64,000 nucleotides of DNA from Streptomyces sp. S.PNR 29 (GTDB taxonomy: Bacteria > Actinomycetota > Actinomycetes > Streptomycetales > Streptomycetaceae), in assembly GCF_030386795.1 (NCBI RefSeq), contig NZ_JANUQM010000005.1, positions 124,001 through 188,000 on the forward strand, given 5' to 3'. Under the pieces are notes generated by a model. The model was given only the letters and a program-made list of their open reading frames with translations. It was not told the DNA's origin and did no database searches. A program made the translations under genes and the position numbers. Numbering within the stretch: the stretch's first letter is position 1; each line of letters begins with the position of its first letter. Below, piece after piece: positions 34,008-42,322 of the stretch.

Positions 34008-34736
34008 ATGGCAGAACTCGTCTACCGTCCCGTCGTCGGTTTCGCCCGCACCCTCTTCAAGGTGTGGGACCTCAAGATCGACTGCAAGGGTTCGGAGAAC
34101 ATCCCGCGCTCGGGCGGCGCCGTGCTGGTGAGCAATCACATCAGCTACCTGGATTTCGTCTTCAACGGCCTGGCGGCACTCCCGCAGAAGCGTCTCGTGC
34201 GTTTCATGGCGAAGGAGTCCGTGTTCCGGCACCGGATCTCCGGTCCGCTGATGCGCGGGATGAAGCACATCCCGGTCGACCGCAAGCAGGGCGAGGCGGC
34301 GTACGCGCACGCCCTGGACTCGCTGAGGTCCGGTGAGATCGTCGGGGTCTTCCCGGAGGCGACGATCTCGCAGTCGTTCACGCTGAAGAGCTTCAAGTCG
34401 GGTGCCGCGCGTCTGGCGCAGGAGGCGGGTGTCCCGCTGGTCCCGATGGCGGTGTGGGGCACGCAGCGGCTGTGGACCAAGGGCCACCCGCGCAACTTCA
34501 GACGGAGCCACATCCCGATCACGATCCGCGTCGGCGAGGCGATCGAGGCCTCACGCGACAAGTACGCGGGCGCGATCACCCGGCAGCTGCGCGAGCGCGT
34601 ACAGGATCTCCTGGAAGCCGCACAGCGGGCCTACCCGGTGCGCCCCAAGGACGCCAACGACACCTGGTGGATGCCGGCCCACCTCGGCGGCACGGCGCCG
34701 ACGCCGGAGGAGGTCCGCGCCGCCGAGGCGCACTGA
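34008..34736 (+). CDS. 1-acyl-sn-glycerol-3-phosphate acyltransferase (PlsC-like)
   Basis: The 242-residue protein has the LPLAT motifs in order: VSNHISYLDF (the NHxxxxD catalytic motif I, near residue 44), FMAKESVFRHRISG, GMKHIPVDRKQGE (motif II) and GVFPEATIS (the FPEGT-type motif III, here FPEAT). It acylates lysophosphatidate or a related acceptor at the membrane face in phospholipid synthesis. Start ATG 34008 begins the normal N-terminus. A GTG at 33981 would add nine residues. AAGGAAGG upstream is somewhat distant. The conserved Ala in FPEAT is a tolerated variant. Confidence 0.9.
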   Translation: MAELVYRPVVGFARTLFKVWDLKIDCKGSENIPRSGGAVLVSNHISYLDFVFNGLAALPQKRLVRFMAKESVFRHRISGPLMRGMKHIPVDRKQGEAAYAHALDSLRSGEIVGVFPEATISQSFTLKSFKSGAARLAQEAGVPLVPMAVWGTQRLWTKGHPRNFRRSHIPITIRVGEAIEASRDKYAGAITRQLRERVQDLLEAAQRAYPVRPKDANDTWWMPAHLGGTAPTPEEVRAAEAH

Positions 34737-34741
34737 GCGGT

Positions 34742-35111
34742 TCAGCCCTGCGGCGGGGTACGCGCCGGGTCGGCGGGGTGGACGGTGATCCGCGCGCCCG
34801 GGCTGAACTTCTCCAGCAGCTCGGCGAGTTCGGCGGCCGCGGCCTCGACCTCGGCCGGCGGCATCGGCGCCATGCCCTCCAGGAGGAAGATGCCGGAGAC
34901 CGTCTCCTCGGTGAGCCGGGTGCGCGGTCCCTGGCGCCAGTTCCAGCGGCGGCAAGTGACGCCGGCGTCGTCGCGCCACACCACCTCCCCCGCGTCCGGG
35001 TGCTCGACGGTCTCCTCGCCGCCGGCGACGGTCACGAAGTCCTCGTCCCCGCTGGCGCGAGCCGGGCGCGAGGGCGCGCACCTCGTCGGACACGGTCAGC
35101 GCAAGAGTCAT
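34742..35111 (-). pseudogene. B3/4-domain gene remnant with internal deletion
   Basis: The ATG at 35111 opens MTLALTVSDEVRALAPG, a typical N-terminus of the Streptomyces B3/4-domain (PheRS-beta-like) proteins. From about 35060 the matching frame is lost, and the typical C-terminus (DAGEVVWRDDAGVTCRRW, then NWRQGPRTRLTEETVSGIFL) continues in another frame to 34742. Full-length homologues are about 230 residues. Here only about 17 N-terminal and 100 C-terminal residues survive, so roughly half is gone. The C-terminal part could still be translated from an internal start near 35035. It is 13 bp downstream of the transglutaminase gene. Confidence 0.68.
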
Positions 35112-35124
35112 GGTCCGCCTTCTC

Positions 35125-35697
35125 TCAGAGTGCGGTGGGGAGCGTCTGCCACAGGTGTGGCCGGTCGGGGGCAGCCTTGAGGACGCTGAGCACAACCGGA
35201 TGAGGTGCAGCATATAGAACTGGATAGTCCATTTCATTGGACCCCGGGTCCGGCGTGAACGCCAACCGCTCACCCTCCAGAGAGAACCGGGCGTCCACCC
35301 CCGGCTTGTTGCCCCGCGGGTCCTGCCGGTGCCAGGCGCCGTTGAACCGTACGGCGACCAGACCGTGCACCGCCTCGAACTTCTGGTAGCACAGTGCGGT
35401 CGGGATGTCCTCGGCCCGCAGCAGCGCGGCCAGCGCGTGGGCCTTGGCGTAACAGATGCCGGTCCCCTGCGCCAGGACATCGGAGGCCCGCCAGGTGACG
35501 CGCGGGTCACCGGCGTCCTGTGAGTGCGGAATGGTGTCCCGCACGAACTCGAACGCAACCCGCGCATACTCATACGAGTCTGCCACCCCCGTCGCGAGCC
35601 GTGCGGCCGTCTCACGCACCAGGGGATGGTCATGGTCGATCGCCTCGTCAGCGACCAAGTAGGCGGACAGGTCAGGGGTTTCCTGGATCAGCTGCAT
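35125..35697 (-). CDS. Transglutaminase-like domain protein
   Basis: The 190-residue protein has the catalytic triad of the transglutaminase-like (protease-fold) superfamily: Cys in AQGTGICYAKAHALAALLRA, His in FEAVHGLVAVRFNG and Asp in WHRQDPRGN. It lacks a signal peptide, so it is cytosolic. Its role is unknown. In Streptomyces it commonly precedes a B3/4-domain gene, here decayed. The start has no ribosome binding site. A -10-like TATGCT lies 8 bp upstream, so the message is probably leaderless. A long inverted repeat covers the promoter. Confidence 0.82.
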   Translation of the reverse strand: MQLIQETPDLSAYLVADEAIDHDHPLVRETAARLATGVADSYEYARVAFEFVRDTIPHSQDAGDPRVTWRASDVLAQGTGICYAKAHALAALLRAEDIPTALCYQKFEAVHGLVAVRFNGAWHRQDPRGNKPGVDARFSLEGERLAFTPDPGSNEMDYPVLYAAPHPVVLSVLKAAPDRPHLWQTLPTAL

Positions 35698-35713
35698 GCC
35701 CGCAGAGCATAGG

Positions 35714-35757
35714 TATACGGCCGATCGAAGGTCAATGCATTTTCGATCAGCCGTATA
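35714..35757 (-). promoter_or_regulatory. 44-bp inverted repeat over leaderless promoter
   Basis: TATACGGCCGATCGAA (35714-35729) and TTCGATCAGCCGTATA (35742-35757) are inverted copies with one mismatch and a 12-bp spacer. On the minus strand TTGACC (35731-35736) and TATGCT (about 35707-35712) form -35/-10 boxes with an 18-bp spacer in which one arm lies. A dimeric or tetrameric regulator bound here would directly control the transglutaminase gene. Confidence 0.6.
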
Positions 35758-35785
35758 TCTATGCAGTTAGTCGGGAGCGGCGGCG

Positions 35786-36856
35786 CTAGCGCGCCATCTC
35801 CTCCTTCAGCGCCGCCACGAACGCGTCCACATCCTCCTCGGTGGTGTCGAAGGAGCACATCCAGCGGACGTCACCCGCGGCCTCGTCCCAGAAGTAGAAG
35901 CGGAACCGCTTCTGCAGACGCTCGCTCACCTCGTGCGGCAGCCGGGCGAAGACCGCGTTGGCCTGCACCGGGTAAAGGATCTCCACGCCGTGCACCGCGC
36001 GCACGCCCTCGGCCAGGCGCTGGGCCATCTCGTTGGAGTGGCGGGCGTTGCGCAGCCACAGGTCCCTGGCGAGCAGGGCCTCGAACTGCACCGAGACGAA
36101 GCGCATCTTGGAGGCGAGCTGCATGGACAGCTTGCGCAGGTGCTTCATATGGCTGACGGCGTCCTGGTCGAGGACCACCACCGCCTCACCGAACAGGGCG
36201 CCGTTCTTGGTGCCGCCCAGGGAGAGGATGTCGACGCCGACCGCGTTGGTGAACGTCCGCATCGGGACGTTCAGCGTGGCCGCCGCGTTGGCCAGCCGGG
36301 AGCCGTCCAGGTGCACCTTCATGCCGCGCGCGTGGGCGTGCTCGCAGATGGCGCGGATCTCCTCCGGTGTGTAGACCGTGCCCAGCTCGGTGGCCTGGGC
36401 GATCGAGACGACCTGCGGCATCGCGCGGTGCTCGTCCTCCCAGCCGTACGCCTGCCGGTCGATCAGCTCGGGGGTGAGCTTGCCGTCGGGCGTGGGCACC
36501 GTGAGCAGCTTCAGCCCGCCGACCCGCTCCGGTGCACCGCACTCGTCGACGTTGATGTGCGCGCTCTCGGCGCAGATCACCGCACCCCAGCGGTCGGTGA
36601 CCGCCTGGAGCGCGACGACGTTGGCGCCGGTGCCGTTGAAGACACAGAACGCCTCGGCCGTGGCCCCGAAGTGGCTGCGGATCACCTGCTGGAGGTTCTC
36701 GGTGTACACGTCCTCGCCGTACGCGACCTGGTGCCCGCCGTTGGCCAGGGCCAGGGCGGCGAGCACCTCCGGGTGGGCCCCGGCGTAGTTGTCACTGGCG
36801 AAACCGCGGACCTCCGGGTCGTGATGGCGACGCGCGTCGGTCTTCGGGGGGTTCAC
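35786..36856 (-). CDS. Low-specificity L-threonine aldolase
   Basis: The 356-residue PLP enzyme shows FASDNYAGAHPEVLAALA at the N-terminus, VFNGTGANVVALQAV (cofactor phosphate region), AESAHINVDECGAPE, HLDGSRLANAAATL and the Schiff-base Lys in DILSLGGTKNGALFGEAVVV. It cleaves threonine or allo-threonine to glycine and acetaldehyde. GTG 36856 is chosen because it overlaps the stop of the SDR gene (GTGA), a translational coupling typical here. It is the last gene of the DUF6421-SDR operon. FWDEAAGDVRWMCSFDTTEEDV at the end fits the family. Confidence 0.92.
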   Translation of the reverse strand: MNPPKTDARRHHDPEVRGFASDNYAGAHPEVLAALALANGGHQVAYGEDVYTENLQQVIRSHFGATAEAFCVFNGTGANVVALQAVTDRWGAVICAESAHINVDECGAPERVGGLKLLTVPTPDGKLTPELIDRQAYGWEDEHRAMPQVVSIAQATELGTVYTPEEIRAICEHAHARGMKVHLDGSRLANAAATLNVPMRTFTNAVGVDILSLGGTKNGALFGEAVVVLDQDAVSHMKHLRKLSMQLASKMRFVSVQFEALLARDLWLRNARHSNEMAQRLAEGVRAVHGVEILYPVQANAVFARLPHEVSERLQKRFRFYFWDEAAGDVRWMCSFDTTEEDVDAFVAALKEEMAR

Positions 36857-37641
36857 GGCTTCTCGGTCAGCCACAGACGGTTTCCGTTCACTTCCGCGGC
36901 GGGCTTCTCCCAGACTCCGGCGATGGCCTCGGCCAGGTCCTTGACGTCCGTGAAGCCCGCGAACTTCGCGTTGGGGCGCTCTGCGCGCATCGCCTCGTGC
37001 ACCAACGCCTTCACGACCAGGATGGCAGCCGCCGACGTCGGCCCCTCGGGGCCCCCGGCCTTGCGGAAGTAGTCCGCCAGGGCCAGCGTCCACGCCTCGG
37101 CGGCGGCCTTGGCGGCGGCGTAGGCGGCGTTGCCCGCGGTGGGCTTGCTGGCTCCCGCGGCGCTGATCAGGACGTACCGGCCGCGGCTGCTGCGCTGCAG
37201 TGCCTCGTGGAAGGCGAGGGAGGTGTGCTGCACGGTGCGCACCAGCAGCAGCTCCAGCAGGTCCCAGTCGTCGAGGCTCGTCTTGGTGAAGGTCTCGCTG
37301 CCGCGCCAGCCGCCGACGAGGTGGACCAGGCCGTCGACCCGGCCGAAGTCCTTCTCGACGCGGATGGCCCAGTCGCGGGTCGCCTCGCGGTCGAGCAGGT
37401 CGACCGTGTCACCGACGACGGTCGCACCGCCGTGCCCGTAGCTGGCCGCGTCCACGGCCTCGGCCAGCCGCTCCGGGTCGTTGTCCGAGCCGATGACGAC
37501 CGCACCCGCCTCGGCGAGCCGCAGCAGCGTGGCCCGGCCTGCGGGTCCGCCCGCTCCGGCCACCGCGATCACCGCGCCGTTGAGCGCCCCGTTCCCCATG
37601 GTCCTCGCCTCCTGAGCAGTGTGGTTGGCGCCGTCGCTCAC
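36853..37641 (-). CDS. SDR family oxidoreductase
   Basis: The 262-residue protein has a Rossmann fold (VIAVAGAGGPAGRATLLRLA, a GxGGPxG variant of the TGxxxGxG motif), DTVDLLDREA, LVHLVGGWRG in place of the usual NNAG, catalytic ISAAGAS and a YAAAKAAAE (YxxxK) motif. It reduces or oxidises an unknown substrate with NAD(P)H. Its ATG overlaps the stop of the DUF6421 gene by 4 bp and its stop overlaps the threonine aldolase GTG, so the three are tightly coupled. Confidence 0.87.
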   Translation of the reverse strand: MSDGANHTAQEARTMGNGALNGAVIAVAGAGGPAGRATLLRLAEAGAVVIGSDNDPERLAEAVDAASYGHGGATVVGDTVDLLDREATRDWAIRVEKDFGRVDGLVHLVGGWRGSETFTKTSLDDWDLLELLLVRTVQHTSLAFHEALQRSSRGRYVLISAAGASKPTAGNAAYAAAKAAAEAWTLALADYFRKAGGPEGPTSAAAILVVKALVHEAMRAERPNAKFAGFTDVKDLAEAIAGVWEKPAAEVNGNRLWLTEKP

Positions 37642-39035
37642 GCGGCGACCCGCTCGGCGCTGTCCGCCGTGATGCCCTTGGTGGAGGCGATCACGTTCTT
37701 CAGCTTCTTCGACAGCGCCTCATAGAACATGCTCAGCGGAAACTCGTCCGGAAGCACGTCATCGACGAGTTTGCGCGGCGGCTGGGTCGTGTCGAGGGCG
37801 TCGGGGCCCTTGGCCCACTTGGAGCCGGGGTGCGGGGCGAGGTAGGTGGCGACCAGCTCGTACCCGGCGAACCAGTGGACGAGCTTGGGACGGTCGATGC
37901 CGTCGCGGTAGAGCTTCTCGATCTCGGCGCACAGCTGGTTGGTGACCTGCGGGGCGCGCTCCCAGTCGAGGGAGAGCTTGTTGTCGGTCCAGCGCACCAC
38001 GTCGTGCTTGTGCAGGTAGGCGAAGAGCAGCTGGCCGCCGAGCCCGTCGTAGTTGCGGACGCGCTCACCGGTGACCGGGAAGCGGAACATGCGGTCGAAG
38101 AGCATCGCGACCTGCACGTCACGGGCCTGCGGGACGCCGTCGGCCGCCAGCTTCACGGCCTCCCGGAAGGCGGTGAGGTCGCAGCGCAGCTCCTCCAGGC
38201 CGTACATCCAGAACGGCTGGCGCTGCTTGATCATGAACGGGTCGAAGGGCAGGTCGCCGTGGCTGTGGGTGCGGTCGTGGACCATGTCCCACAGCACGAA
38301 GGCCTCCTCGCAGCGCTTCTGGTCGTGGACCATCGCGGCGACGTCCTCGGGCAGCTCCAGGCCCAGGATGTCGACGGCGGCCGCGGTCACGCGGCGGAAG
38401 CGGGCGGCCTCGCGGTCGCAGAAGATGCCGCCCCAGCTGAACCGCTCGGGGGCCTCGCGCACGGCGATCGTCTCGGGGAAGAGCACGGCGGAGTTGGTGT
38501 CGTAGCCGGCCGTGAAGTCCTCGAACTTGATGCCGCAGAACAGCGGGTTGTCGTAGCGGGTGCGCTCCAGTTCGGCCAGCCAGTCCGGCCAGACCATGCG
38601 CAGCACGACCGCTTCAAGATTCCGGTCCGGGTTGCCGTTCTGCGTGTACATCGGGAAGACGACCAGGTGCTGCAGGCCGTCGGTGCGGTTGGCGGCCGGC
38701 TGGAAGGCCAGCAGCGAGTCGAGGAAGTCGGGCACCTGGAAGCCGCTGTCGGCCCAGCGACGCAGGTCCTTCACCAGGGCCTCGTGGTAGGCGCGGTCGT
38801 GCGGGAGCAGCGGGGACAGCTCCTGTACGGCCTCGACGACACGCCCGACGGCACGTTCGGCCTCGTCGCGGTCCGGGGCGCCCTCGGCATCGAAGTCGAT
38901 CGACCCGTCCTTGGACTGCCATGGCCGGATCCGCTCCACGGCATCCTTGAGCACGGGCCACGCCGGGTGCTCCACCACCCTGGCCGCCGGAGGAACCTGC
39001 CCCTCCACACCCGTCTGCACAAGAATTTCCGTCAT
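37638..39035 (-). CDS. DUF6421 family protein
   Basis: The 465-residue protein is soluble with no recognisable catalytic motif known to me. Its middle contains HDRTHSHGDLPFDPFMIKQ and a DMVHDRTHSHG cluster with several His and Asp that could bind metal, plus WDMVHDRTH and YLAPHPGSKWAKGPDALD. I recognise it as the actinobacterial DUF6421 family, function unknown. It leads an operon with an SDR and threonine aldolase. Position and coupling suggest a shared small-molecule pathway. ATG 39035 has AGGAGAACC-like sequence upstream in the 5' leader (CTCCACAGGAG). Confidence 0.75.
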   Translation of the reverse strand: MTEILVQTGVEGQVPPAARVVEHPAWPVLKDAVERIRPWQSKDGSIDFDAEGAPDRDEAERAVGRVVEAVQELSPLLPHDRAYHEALVKDLRRWADSGFQVPDFLDSLLAFQPAANRTDGLQHLVVFPMYTQNGNPDRNLEAVVLRMVWPDWLAELERTRYDNPLFCGIKFEDFTAGYDTNSAVLFPETIAVREAPERFSWGGIFCDREAARFRRVTAAAVDILGLELPEDVAAMVHDQKRCEEAFVLWDMVHDRTHSHGDLPFDPFMIKQRQPFWMYGLEELRCDLTAFREAVKLAADGVPQARDVQVAMLFDRMFRFPVTGERVRNYDGLGGQLLFAYLHKHDVVRWTDNKLSLDWERAPQVTNQLCAEIEKLYRDGIDRPKLVHWFAGYELVATYLAPHPGSKWAKGPDALDTTQPPRKLVDDVLPDEFPLSMFYEALSKKLKNVIASTKGITADSAERVAA

Positions 39036-39071
39036 GTCCCATCCTCCACAGGAGAACCTCGCGTAAGGACA

Positions 39072-39085
39072 CCGTATGCATACGG
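39072..39085. promoter_or_regulatory. 14-bp palindrome CCGTATGCATACGG before DUF6421 operon
   Basis: CCGTATGCATACGG is a perfect palindrome 37 bp upstream of the DUF6421 start, overlapping where a -10 region would be. It shares the CCGTAT/ATACGG half-site with the long inverted repeat in front of the transglutaminase gene (35714-35757). Confidence 0.55.
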
Positions 39086-39296
39086 GGTTTCTCTCAGCAA
39101 GATGACCTTCCGAAAATTATCCTGCACCACCCCCGCCTTCACCGCAGTTTTTCCTGCCGGACACCAATATGGCGGTGACTGTGCCGTAGCACTTCGGTCG
39201 CGCCCCCGATCGCCGTGTACGCGTGGGTCCGGCCGACCGTGGGACCGTTAGGCTGCGGCTGGTGCCAGGCCGCCGTCGACGGAAGCGAGTTGAACT

Positions 39297-39980
39297 TTGA
39301 ACTTCCTTACCATCGGTCACCGCGGAGTCATGGGTGTCGAACCCGAGAACACTCTGAGGTCCTTCGTCGCCGCCCAGGAGGCCGGCCTCGACGTCATCGA
39401 ACTCGATCTGCACCTGAGCAAGGACGGCGCGCTCGTCGTCATGCACGACGCAGACGTGGACCGCACGACCGACGGCACCGGACCGATCGCCGAGAAGACG
39501 CTCGCCGAGCTGCGTGCGCTGGACGCGGGGCGCGGGGAGCGGATCCCGGTGTTCGAGGAGGTCCTGGACGCCGTGACGCTGCCGCTGCAGGCCGAGATCA
39601 AGGACGTTGCCGCGGCCCGGGCGCTGGCCGAGGTGATGCACGCGCGGAACCTGGCCGGCCGGGTGGAGGTGTCCTCGTTCCACGACGAGGCGATCGCCGA
39701 GATCGCCCGGCTCGTGCCGGGGGTACGCACCGCGCTGATCGCCAGCCGCTACGGCACCGACATCGTGGACCGCGCCGTCGAGGCCGGTGCGCGGACCGTC
39801 TGCCTCAACATCCGCCGGCTCACCCTGGAGATCGTGGAGCGGGCCCGCAAGGCGGACCTGAGGATCATCGGCTGGGTGGTGAACACCCAGGACCATCTGC
39901 GTCTCGTACGGGCCCTCGGGCTGGACGGGGCGACCACCGACCACCCGGAGATCAAGCGCACGGGCCGCTTCACGGCGTGA
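39297..39980 (+). CDS. Glycerophosphodiester phosphodiesterase
   Basis: The 227-residue GDPD has catalytic HRG in LTIGHRGVMGVEPENTL, metal ligands Glu in EPENT and DVIELDLHLSKDG, and His in VVMHDADVDRTTDGTG. The C-terminus has GWVVNTQDHLR and GLDGATTDHPE as in the family. It hydrolyses glycerophosphodiesters to glycerol-3-phosphate and an alcohol in the cytosol, since no signal peptide is present. A TTG start at 39297 is needed, because the next ATG would delete the catalytic HRG. Ribosome binding sequence GGAAGCGAG is weak and 8-14 bp away. Confidence 0.9.
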   Translation: MNFLTIGHRGVMGVEPENTLRSFVAAQEAGLDVIELDLHLSKDGALVVMHDADVDRTTDGTGPIAEKTLAELRALDAGRGERIPVFEEVLDAVTLPLQAEIKDVAAARALAEVMHARNLAGRVEVSSFHDEAIAEIARLVPGVRTALIASRYGTDIVDRAVEAGARTVCLNIRRLTLEIVERARKADLRIIGWVVNTQDHLRLVRALGLDGATTDHPEIKRTGRFTA

Positions 39981-40539
39981 CGGTCAACGGCGCCGGCCGT
40001 GGTGCGAGCTCCTTGACCAGCAGCTCGAACTGCAGGTCGTCGCGCTGCGGGATGCCGAAGCGCTCGTCGCCGTACGGGAACGGGGTCATCCGTCCCGTAC
40101 GGCGGTAGCCGCGGCGCTCGTACCAGGCGATGAGGTCCTCGCGCACGGAGATCACCGTCATGTGCATCTCCTTGGCGCCCCACATCTCGCGGGCCTGCCG
40201 CTCCGCCTCCGCGAGGATCACCTTGCCGAGGCCGCCGCCCTGGAGCTGTGGGCTGACCGCGAACATGCCGAAGTAGGCGTGGTCACCGCGATGCTCCAGC
40301 TGGCAGCAGGCGACGATCCGCCCGTCCCGCTCGACCGCCAGCAGTCGGCCGTCGGGCGACTTGATGACCTCCAGCACGCCTTCCCGGTCGGTCCGCCGGC
40401 CCTCCAGGATGTCCGCCTCGGTGGTCCACCCGACCCGGCTGGAGTCCCCGCGGTACGCCGACTCGATCAGGCCGACCAGTTCGTCCACATCGGCGTCGGT
40501 GGCGTCGCGGAAGGTCGGTCGGGTGGCGGGGGACTCCAT
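39970..40539 (-). CDS. GNAT family N-acetyltransferase
   Basis: The 189-residue protein starts at ATG 40539 (MESPATRPTFRDATDADVDELVGLIESAYRGD, opening the first beta-alpha unit). The acetyl-CoA motif is MFAVSPQLQGGGLGKVILAEAERQA (Q/RxxGxG/A), followed by TVISVREDLIAWYERRGYRRTG. This resembles amino-acid or small-amine acetyltransferases. Substrate unknown. The 3' end overlaps the convergent GDPD by 11 bp. Confidence 0.88.
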   Translation of the reverse strand: MESPATRPTFRDATDADVDELVGLIESAYRGDSSRVGWTTEADILEGRRTDREGVLEVIKSPDGRLLAVERDGRIVACCQLEHRGDHAYFGMFAVSPQLQGGGLGKVILAEAERQAREMWGAKEMHMTVISVREDLIAWYERRGYRRTGRMTPFPYGDERFGIPQRDDLQFELLVKELAPRPAPLTVTP

Positions 40540-40618
40540 AGGTGTCTCCGATTCTCGGTCGCGGTTCGGCAAGGACGAGAGCAAGGAGAGAGTAGCGCTG
40601 CCACTAGGCTCCGGGTGC

Positions 40619-41011
40619 ATGGTGCACGTACTCAGTAGCCGGACCCTGCTCCGCCCCACCGACCCCGAACGCTCCCGCGTCTTCTACGGCGAACAACTCG
40701 GCCTCTCCGTCTACCGCGAGTTCGGTACGGGCCCGGAGCGCGGCACCGTCTACTTCCTGGGTGGTGGCTTCCTGGAGGTCTCGGGCCGCTCCGACACCCC
40801 GCCGGATCCGGCCGTGCGGCTGTGGCTGCAGGTCGAGGACGTGGCCGCGGCCCACGACGAACTGCGGGCGAAGGGCGTCGAGATCGTGCGGCCGCCGGTG
40901 AAGGAGCCGTGGGGCCTGGTGGAGATGTGGCTCGCGGACCCCGACGGCACGCCGATCGTTCTGGTGGAGGTACCGCCGGACCACCCGATGCGGCACCGGC
41001 CGGGAATCTGA
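40619..41011 (+). CDS. VOC family protein (single glyoxalase-type domain)
   Basis: The 130-residue protein has a beta-alpha-beta-beta-beta repeat pair: LLRPTDPERSRVFYGEQLGLSVYREF and LQVEDVAAAHDELRAKGVEIVRPPVKEPWGLVEMWLADPDGTPIVLVEV. The metal ligands are a possible His at HV and Glu in WLADPDGTPIVLVE. Function (glyoxalase, bleomycin-type resistance, dioxygenase) cannot be told. ATG 40619 begins the family N-terminus eight bases after a TAGGCT box, so it may be leaderless. It is divergent from the GNAT gene. Confidence 0.8.
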   Translation: MVHVLSSRTLLRPTDPERSRVFYGEQLGLSVYREFGTGPERGTVYFLGGGFLEVSGRSDTPPDPAVRLWLQVEDVAAAHDELRAKGVEIVRPPVKEPWGLVEMWLADPDGTPIVLVEVPPDHPMRHRPGI

Positions 41012-41227
41012 GGGTCACCGGGGCCGGCAGCCGCCGATGCGAAGGGGCTGACGGCCGCCGGACCCACCACGAAGTCGGCGTCACCGCAGGCACCACCCCG
41101 GCAACCCCCGACACGGACCGGCCACCGACGACCGCCGAACCCTCCGCCGAGAAGCCGGCGTCGCCGGATGCGGCGCGGTCGGCCGCTGCCGATGCGGTGG
41201 GCTGCGGGCCGTCCGGTGCCCGGCGGT
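41012..41227. other. 216-bp intergenic stretch, no gene seen
   Basis: The region lies between the convergent ends of the VOC and GNAT genes. It has no recognisable reading frame, terminator-strength hairpin or RNA gene. GC-rich throughout. Confidence 0.35.
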
Positions 41228-42148
41228 TCAGGCCGCCGCAGGACGGTGCTCCCAGCCGCGGTCGGTGCGGGTCAGCTCGCGGAATCCGGCCGCGCCGAGG
41301 TGGGCGATCGCCGTGCTGTCGGTCTCCGTCTCGTAGGCGAAGAGGCGGTCGACGCCGCACAGGCGCAGCCAGTCGGCGGCCTGGGCGAGCAGCCGGTGCT
41401 CCAGGCCCCGGCCGTAGTGCCCGGGGTCGATGTGCAGGTTGCCGATGTCGGCGAGGCCCGCGGCTCGGACGTGCCGTTCGGGGCGCGACAGGGTCGTGTC
41501 GACCTCCACGAAGCCGAGGGCGTGTCCGTCGGCGTACGCCGTGAAGCGGGTGCCGCACTCCCCCAGCGTGCGCTCGACCGTCACGCCCGGCCCCGGCTCG
41601 TGCGCCGGCAGGTCGGCCACGCGGGCGACGAGGACGACCTCCGTGTGCCCGGCGTGCCGGAAGCCCGCGCCTTCGTACACCGCCCGGATGTGCGGCCAGT
41701 TGCGGGGCACGCCGTGGACGACGGGGGCGGGCAATGCGCCGTCGGCGTAACGGACGCGTACGTTCCAGCGGGCGAGCTGGGCCAGGCAGGCGCTCATCAG
41801 CAGGTCGGCGGCCTCGTCCGCGTCCGGCCAGAAGGAGGCCGGAGGATGGCACACGAACCAGCCGATCTCGCCGGCGTCCCGACAGCTCTCACCGACCTCG
41901 GCGTCGGCCCGGTACCGCAGCAGATGGGCCGCGGCGACGACGTACCGGCGCTGCTCGGCGACGAGCGTCACGCGCTCGCTCACCCACGGGTCGGTGATGA
42001 ACTCGCCGGGCCGGCGCTCCAGGGCGCTCAGAACGGTGTTCACGGAGACGGAGACACCGGGGACGACAGCGGCGACGTGCGCGTTGATCAGGTCGGTCAC
42101 CTGGTCGCGGTCGTCGCGGCGGAAAGGGCGCACCGTGAGCGCGGGCAT
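41228..42148 (-). CDS. GNAT family N-acetyltransferase, two-domain
   Basis: The 306-residue protein starts at ATG 42148 with CGGAGG seven bases upstream. An N-terminal GNAT-like half begins LTVRPFRRDDRDQVTDLINAH and a C-terminal half contains the clear acetyl-CoA loop LHIDPGHYGRGLEHRLLAQAADWL (xxGxGL), with GVDRLFAYETETDSTAIAHLGAAGF. The first half is degenerate, as in other tandem GNAT proteins. Function is unknown and it sits alone. Confidence 0.83.
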   Translation of the reverse strand: MPALTVRPFRRDDRDQVTDLINAHVAAVVPGVSVSVNTVLSALERRPGEFITDPWVSERVTLVAEQRRYVVAAAHLLRYRADAEVGESCRDAGEIGWFVCHPPASFWPDADEAADLLMSACLAQLARWNVRVRYADGALPAPVVHGVPRNWPHIRAVYEGAGFRHAGHTEVVLVARVADLPAHEPGPGVTVERTLGECGTRFTAYADGHALGFVEVDTTLSRPERHVRAAGLADIGNLHIDPGHYGRGLEHRLLAQAADWLRLCGVDRLFAYETETDSTAIAHLGAAGFRELTRTDRGWEHRPAAA

Positions 42149-42322
42149 GCGGAAACCTCCGGGCAGGCTGGAGAGACGGGAGGCCGCCATGCGGTGCGGT
42201 ACGGGGTGAGGGTACGTCGGTGGCGGCGCCGCGCACCAGGGGGTTTCCGTCGGATGGCCGGGGCGCGGGCCGGGGCTTAGCGTGCTTCAGGGGCTCTTCT
42301 CCGGTTCTCTGGAAGGAACGCC

